Shown here one piece after another: positions 35,028-41,532 of a stretch of 41,532 nucleotides of DNA. The notes beneath the pieces are model-generated. The model made no database searches and was not told where the DNA came from. It saw only the letters and a program-made list of their open reading frames with translations. The position numbers and the translations under genes were made by a program. Positions within the stretch are counted from its first letter, which is position 1. Each line of letters opens with the position of its first letter. The DNA is taken from the NCBI RefSeq assembly GCF_002964845.1, contig NZ_KZ672956.1, positions 101,311 through 142,842 on the forward strand, given 5' to 3'. The stretch comes from Thermus tenuipuniceus. Its GTDB lineage: Bacteria; Deinococcota; Deinococci; Deinococcales; Thermaceae.

Positions 35028-36359
35028 TTATGCTTCCTGGGCCAGGGGTTTGGGGCGGAAGAGTAGGGCTTCGAGAAGGAGCGCCAAGGCGGCGAGGAGG
35101 GCGAGGAACCGGCCTGCCCCTCCCTGGGTTGAAGGAAGGAAGCTGGGTCCGGGGGTGGGGAGAAGGGTTTCCCCGGCGGAAAGGAGGCCCGTGCGCACCT
35201 CCCGGTAGGGTTTGAGGAAGTTGTAGACCAGGAGGGGGAAGAAGGGGTGCTCCTGGATGGTGGCCAAAGGAGGCAGGTAAAGCCCTCCTTCCGTAAAGTA
35301 GACGAGGCCCACCCCATCCTCCCCTTCCACCAGGGGCCGCCAGGAACTGGGGGGCGGGGGAGGAGGGGGCAGGCGCTCCCCCAAAAGGGCTACCCCTTCC
35401 AGGAGGGGATGAGGTGTAGCGAGGAGAACCGGGGTAGGGTTTCCCCCGGAAGGGGCCAGGTAGAGGGTTGGCCTATCGGGAGGCCCCTGGGGTACCCCGA
35501 TGCGCACCCGCACCTCCTCTCCGTGAACCGCCCCCAGGAGGAGGAAGAGCCTTTCCAAGGCGGGGGCCTTGGGGTAGTCCACCCCAAGCCGCCTGAAGCC
35601 AAAGCCCGCCTCGTCGTCCAAGTCCAGGGCGCCCCCATTCAGGAGCCGGGCGGTGAAGGTGGGGGGAAGGTTCTCCAGCCGGGCAAAGCCCCGGGCCGGA
35701 ACCCGCACTTCCTCCACCCTGCCGCCCACCTCCACCTGGGCGACAAGGGTGCGGCTTGCGCTATTTCCTAAGGCCAGGAACCCCTGGGCCACGGCCACGA
35801 TCCCCAGGTTCTCCCTAGGGCTTCCCACCCCGATGTACCCCTCCGCCCCAGGGGGCGGGGGGCTGTCGCTCGCCACCAACACCGGGGCCTTTAGAAGCCT
35901 CCGCCCTAGGGCGATGGCCTCCTCCAGCCGGGCCTCCCGGTCCTTGGCCTCCAGCGCCAGGAGCCGGGTCCTCAGGGCGATGCCGGGAGCAGGGCCGTAG
36001 GCTTCCGGCCTTTCCCCAGCCCGCACCAAGACGGCCTCTGGGGCTTTTTCCAGGAGGGGGAGAAGCCTTTCCTTGGCCAGGTCCAAACGGGTCTTGGCCC
36101 CTTCCCGAGTGGCCATACTGGCGGAGGTGTCCACCACAAAGACCATGGGGGAGGGCCCCAAGGGGGGATCCTCGAGGGCCAGGACCATCAGGGCGGCCGC
36201 CAGGAGAAGGAGGAAAAGCCTTGAGTCCAGCCGGGGCCGAAAGCGCTTCCTCCTGCCCCTCTGCCAAAGCCATACCCCGGCCCAGGGGCGCACCCTGGGC
36301 CTCCTCGCCCGGTAAAGGAGATAGACGAGGAGGAGCACCGGAAGGAGAAGCCAGAGCAT
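35028..36359 (-). CDS. vWA-domain membrane protein, BatA-like (443 aa)
   Basis: Two N-terminal membrane helices (about 1-17 and 46-62) flank a basic loop (RARRPRVRPWAGVWLWQRGRRKRFRPR), the BatA/N-terminal double-TM layout. The vWA domain follows with a MIDAS motif DTSASM (near 76-81). The remainder is beta-rich and periplasmic, with a poly-Pro stretch (RLPPPPPPPSSW, about 330-340), and a final helix lies at about 408-425. Aerotolerance-type vWA proteins act with MoxR ATPases and DUF58 proteins; those genes are not in this window. A TAGGCT box seven bases before the ATG suggests a leaderless start, and that box overlaps the end of a repeat element. Confidence 0.8.
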   Translation of the reverse strand: MLWLLLPVLLLVYLLYRARRPRVRPWAGVWLWQRGRRKRFRPRLDSRLFLLLLAAALMVLALEDPPLGPSPMVFVVDTSASMATREGAKTRLDLAKERLLPLLEKAPEAVLVRAGERPEAYGPAPGIALRTRLLALEAKDREARLEEAIALGRRLLKAPVLVASDSPPPPGAEGYIGVGSPRENLGIVAVAQGFLALGNSASRTLVAQVEVGGRVEEVRVPARGFARLENLPPTFTARLLNGGALDLDDEAGFGFRRLGVDYPKAPALERLFLLLGAVHGEEVRVRIGVPQGPPDRPTLYLAPSGGNPTPVLLATPHPLLEGVALLGERLPPPPPPPSSWRPLVEGEDGVGLVYFTEGGLYLPPLATIQEHPFFPLLVYNFLKPYREVRTGLLSAGETLLPTPGPSFLPSTQGGAGRFLALLAALALLLEALLFRPKPLAQEA

Positions 36360-36366
36360 TACCCTT

Positions 36367-36372
36367 AGCCTA
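36367..36372 (-). promoter_or_regulatory. -10 box of the vWA gene
   Basis: TAGGCT on the minus strand, seven bases before the ATG at 36359. Its upstream end lies within the terminal CTAA of repeat R2', so the repeat supplies part of this promoter. Confidence 0.45.
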
Positions 36373-36473
36373 AATGCTCACGCAGGAAGGTTGCTTCATC
36401 GGCAAGGGTGGATACAGCGTGCCCATGGCCTTTTTGGGGTCCCCGTCGTGGTGCAAGCCACGACAGGGTACTT
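36370..36473 (-). repeat. MITE-like hairpin repeat, copy R2' (inverted arm)
   Basis: Full-length minus-strand copy, head to head with R2. Its tail (CTAAATGCTCACGCAGG, GAAGGTTGC, ATCGGCA, GCCCAT) aligns with the reverse complement of R3 along its length. Its head hairpin is GTCGTGG-TGCAAG-CCACGAC. The axis between R2' and R2 is exactly 36473/36474. Confidence 0.8.
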
Positions 36474-36577
36474 AAGTACCCCGTTGGGGCGTAAGCCCCA
36501 ACGGGGACCCCAAAGAGGCCATAAGCAAGCCGCCTCGGCCTTTACCGATGGGGTAACCACCGTGTACGGGCGCTTAG
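36474..36577 (+). repeat. MITE-like hairpin repeat, copy R2
   Basis: Plus-strand copy beginning TAAGTACCCC with hairpin GTTGGGGC-GTAA-GCCCCAAC, then GGGGACCCCAAAG, GCAAGCCGCC, CCGATGGGGTAACC and ending GCGCTTAG. The stem differs from R3 at several positions but keeps pairing, so the structure is conserved. Confidence 0.8.
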
Positions 36578-36620
36578 TCCCTTCTTGAGGGTATCTGCTA
36601 GAGTAGCGGGAGGTGATACC

Positions 36621-36907
36621 ATGCCCGGGGTGCTGGCGCACTTGAGGCTCCCGGAAGAGCTTGTAAAGCGCCCGGACGAGGAGCGGAGGGGCGTTCCCGA
36701 AGCGAGGTGGTGGCGGAGGCCCTGGAAGACTACCTCAGGCGGGTGCGGCTTCTCTCCCTGGATGAGGAGGTGGCGGGTTCCGTGGGTTTTGAGGAGGCTA
36801 CCCACTGGGCCATGCCGGAGGATGTGGTGGGCTATGTCCGGACTTTGAGAGGGGAAGCGGAGGCCCGTTTGGATGCGTTATCTCCTGGACAGCACGGCGA
36901 TCATTGA
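36621..36907 (+). pseudogene. Broken ribbon-helix-helix antitoxin (frameshift)
   Basis: Frame 1 from the ATG at 36621 (GGGAGGTG upstream) reads MPGVLAHLRLPEELVKRPDE and then goes out of phase near 36698. The correct continuation, SEVVAEALEDYLRRVRLLSL, is in another frame from about 36707. Adding one C to the CCC run near 36698 would restore VPRSEVVAEALEDYL, a typical CopG/RHH antitoxin sequence. A true frameshift or a sequencing error would both explain this. The frame runs on to a TGA at 36907, overlapping the toxin remnant. Confidence 0.7.
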
Positions 36908-36998
36908 TCTCTTTCGGGGCCATCCCCGGGTGGTGGCCTGGGTACGGGGGAGTCTGGCCCAAGGGGCGACCCTGGTGCTGGATCCGAGGGAGGGATAG
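36873..36998 (+). pseudogene. Truncated PIN-domain (VapC) toxin remnant, 41 codons
   Basis: Starting at 36873, MRYLLDSTAIIDLFRGHPRV is a clear VapC N-terminus with the first catalytic Asp. After ATLVLDPREG it stops at 36998, whereas a complete VapC is about 130 aa and has three more acidic residues. The downstream two thirds have been deleted, so tsaD starts two bases after this stop. Together with the frameshifted antitoxin this is a decayed toxin-antitoxin locus. It may still supply a ribosome and promoter to tsaD. Confidence 0.8.
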
Positions 36999-37000
36999 CT

Positions 37001-37972
37001 ATGTGGATTTTGGGCGTTGACACCTCCTGCGACGACACGGGGGTGGGCCTGGTGCGGGATGGGGAGGTGGTGGTCAACCTGGTGGCCAGCCAGGTGGCCC
37101 TGCACCAGGCCTACGGCGGGGTGGTGCCCGAGCTGGCGAGCCGGGAGCACCTGAAGGTCATTCGCCCCCTTGCGGAAAAGGCCTTGGCCGAGGCGGGGAT
37201 CGGGCCCAAAGACCTTTCCCTCATCGCCGCCACGCGGGGCCCTGGGCTCATCGGGGCCCTCTTGGTGGGGTACACCTTTGCCAAGGGCTTGGCCTGGGCC
37301 CTGGGGAAGCCCTTCTACGCCATCCACCACCTCGAGGCCCACATCGCCGCCGCCTGGCCTCCTGGCCTGGACCCCCCTTTCTTGGCCCTGGTGGCCTCGG
37401 GTGGGCACACCCACCTTTTCGCGGTGGAGGCCCTGGGTCGCTACCGGCTTCTCGGGGCTACCCGGGATGATGCCGCCGGGGAGGCCTTTGACAAGGTGGC
37501 GAGGCTTCTCGGCCTGGGCTTTCCCGGGGGGCCCGAGATCGAGCGCCTGGCCCAGGAAGCCAGGGAGAAGGTGCCCTTCCCCGTCCCCCTCAAGGACCAG
37601 AAGGGGTACGAGTTCAGCTTCTCTGGCCTCAAGACCAAGGCGGTGCAGCTGGTGGAGGCCGGGCATCCCGCTCCGGCTTTGGCCAAGGGGTTTCAGGAGG
37701 CAGCGGTGGAGCACCTGGCCCAGGTGGTCATCCGGGCTGCCCAGGACACGGGCCACCGGGTGCTTCTGGTGGCGGGAGGGGTAGCCGCCAACCGGGCCTT
37801 GCAGGCCCGTTTCCAGGAGGCGGGGCTTACCGTGTGCTTCCCCCCCAGGGGCCTTTCCCAGGACAACGGGGCCATGGTGGCCTTGGCCGCCTGGCGCCGT
37901 TACCAAGGAGGTTTTCCCCCTAGTCCCTTGTCGCTCGGGGCCACCGCCTATTGGCCCCTCGAGGAGGCCTGA
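37001..37972 (+). CDS. tsaD: tRNA N6-threonylcarbamoyladenosine transferase subunit (323 aa)
   Basis: Transfers threonylcarbamoyl to A37 of ANN-reading tRNAs together with TsaB and TsaE. The ASKHA-fold N-terminus [14 protein letters not shown], the metal-binding [11 protein letters not shown] (two His), [29 protein letters not shown] and the phosphate loop [11 protein letters not shown] are all intact, as is [12 protein letters not shown]. The ATG at 37001 follows GAGGGAGGG, which overlaps the toxin remnant. The gene is essential in most bacteria, so its placement behind a decayed toxin pair is notable. The stop is 38 bases before secA. Confidence 0.97.
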   Translation: MWILGVDTSCDDTGVGLVRDGEVVVNLVASQVALHQAYGGVVPELASREHLKVIRPLAEKALAEAGIGPKDLSLIAATRGPGLIGALLVGYTFAKGLAWALGKPFYAIHHLEAHIAAAWPPGLDPPFLALVASGGHTHLFAVEALGRYRLLGATRDDAAGEAFDKVARLLGLGFPGGPEIERLAQEAREKVPFPVPLKDQKGYEFSFSGLKTKAVQLVEAGHPAPALAKGFQEAAVEHLAQVVIRAAQDTGHRVLLVAGGVAANRALQARFQEAGLTVCFPPRGLSQDNGAMVALAAWRRYQGGFPPSPLSLGATAYWPLEEA

Positions 37973-37994
37973 AGGCTTTCTCATCCTGTGGGGG

Positions 37995-38000
37995 TACAAT
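37995..38000 (+). promoter_or_regulatory. Candidate -10 box for secA
   Basis: TACAAT lies ten bases before the secA ATG, giving a start site within a few bases of the codon. No clear -35 is seen; read-through from tsaD is also likely. Confidence 0.45.
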
Positions 38001-38010
38001 CGGCTTTAGG

Positions 38011-41007
<2,997 letters not shown>

Positions 41008-41012
41008 GCAAA

Positions 41013-41037
41013 CCGGCCCGGGGTTGCCCCGGGCCGG
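41013..41037 (+). terminator. Hairpin after secA
   Basis: A perfect 11-bp stem (CCGGCCCGGGG / CCCCGGGCCGG) with a TTG loop begins eight bases after the secA stop. No T-run follows, so it may need Rho or act as a stabiliser. Confidence 0.7.
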
Positions 41038-41041
41038 AAAG

Positions 41042-41147
41042 CTAAGTACCCCGCCGTGGCGCAAGCCACGGCGGGGACCCCAAAAGGACTATGGGCAAGC
41101 CGCCTTCACCCCTGCCGATGGGGCAACCTTCGTGCGTGGGCACTTAG
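41042..41147 (+). repeat. MITE-like hairpin repeat, copy R3
   Basis: The cleanest copy: CTAAGTACCCC at the 5' end and GGGCACTTAG at the 3' end form terminal inverted repeats (CTAAGT[A/G]CCC). The head hairpin is CCCCGCCGTGG-CGCAAG-CCACGGCGGGG. It sits directly between the secA terminator and an IS5-type element. Confidence 0.85.
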
Positions 41148-41532
41148 AGGCTGTCGTAAAAGTCTTGTATCCTTGAAGGGTGCAGAGGACCCGCACACCT
41201 TACCCCAGCAACCTCAGCCATGAGGAATGGGCCATCCTTGAACCCCTGATCCCTGCCCCCAAGCCCGGGGGTCGCCCCGCAAAGGTGCCCCGTAGGGAAA
41301 TCGTCTTTGGGGCCCCTACCCCAGATGAACCGCAACGCCATCTTGTACCTCCTGGAGAACGGTATCAAGTGGCGGGCCATGCCCCATGACCTGCCCCACT
41401 GGTCCACCGTCTACCACTACTTCCGCAAGTGGCAAAAGGACGGGGTTTGGGAGAAGGCAGCCCTGGCCCGGCGGGACCGGGAGAGGGAAAGGCGGTATGC
41501 CTCTCCCAGCGCCCTGGTGGTGGACAGCCAAT
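41147..41532 (+). mobile_element. IS5-family insertion sequence, left part, cut by the window end
   Basis: The likely left end is GAGGCTGTCGTAAAA (41147-41161), resembling terminal repeats of IS427/IS1031-type IS5 elements. The transposase begins at 41180. The right end is outside the window. The element starts within, or at the border of, the CTTAG tail of repeat R3, so it probably inserted there. Confidence 0.7.
41180..41532 (+). pseudogene. Disrupted IS5-type transposase (partial)
   Basis: From the GTG at 41180 the frame reads YPSNLSHEEWAILEPLIP ... GGRPAKVPRREIV (to 41305), the usual N-terminus of IS427-group DDE transposases. The expected continuation NAILYLLENGIKWRAMPHDL starts in another frame at 41334 and goes on to WSTVYHYFRKWQKDG and ALVVDSQ, where the first catalytic Asp appears. 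The intervening 28 bases (41306-41333) are extra and shift the frame. The protein is therefore broken unless frameshifting restores it. It is also truncated by the window end. Confidence 0.75.

Overview
This window is GC-rich chromosomal DNA from a Thermus species (Deinococcota). The isocitrate dehydrogenase, SecA and HolA proteins are close to the T. thermophilus sequences as I remember them, but differ enough to suggest another Thermus species. Genes are packed tightly, with many 1-4 bp stop/start overlaps. Several genes have a TANNNT -10 box 6-7 nt before the start codon, which points to leaderless mRNAs, a known Thermus/Deinococcus habit.

Layout. 39-10782 (mostly + strand): two membrane-anchored hypothetical proteins, a secreted YbjN-type protein, a short RNase II/R-type exonuclease, icd on the minus strand, a DAO-type FAD oxidoreductase, a second secreted YbjN paralog, a tRNA with anticodon CAT and its own promoter, miaB, a small membrane protein, a second FAD oxidoreductase and mobA. 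10779-19097: an accessory locus described below. 19094-26530: lon, a lipoprotein, pyrD, a Uma2-type nuclease-like gene and the pyrR-pyrB-pyrC operon with a complete PyrR attenuation leader, including an unlisted 33-codon leader peptide. 26588-36359 (all minus): an SPW-repeat membrane protein; a tightly coupled vapB-vapC-hydroxyacid dehydrogenase-TauE/SafE chain; tldD/tldE; holA; a glutaryl-CoA-type dehydrogenase; an HMA-like protein; a GNAT/DUF1999-like protein; and a vWA membrane protein. 36370-41532: MITE-like repeats, a broken antitoxin/toxin pair, tsaD, secA, another repeat and the start of a damaged IS5-type insertion sequence that runs off the window.

The most interesting region is 10779-19097. 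Four secreted proteins of otherwise different sequence (267, 245, 225 and 156 aa) all end in the same pattern: Gly at -14, Tyr at -12, an aromatic at -6, Leu at -4 and a C-terminal Leu. A C-terminal beta-strand motif with Gly at -14 is the hallmark of subunits assembled by chaperone-usher pathways through donor-strand exchange. They are encoded with a periplasmic chaperone-like protein and a 951-aa protein that has a predicted beta-barrel middle and extra Ig/SdrD-B-like domains, so could be the outer-membrane usher. I infer a divergent chaperone-usher-like surface fibre system. A divergently transcribed SARP/BTAD-type regulator, with five TTAAC boxes in the shared intergenic region, is the likely switch.

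Other notable points are a probable CTG start codon in a CTGA overlap, a dispersed ~105-bp hairpin repeat with compensatory stem changes, a VapBC-like pair inactivated by a one-base frameshift and truncation, and the absence of the bbc gene from the pyr operon.
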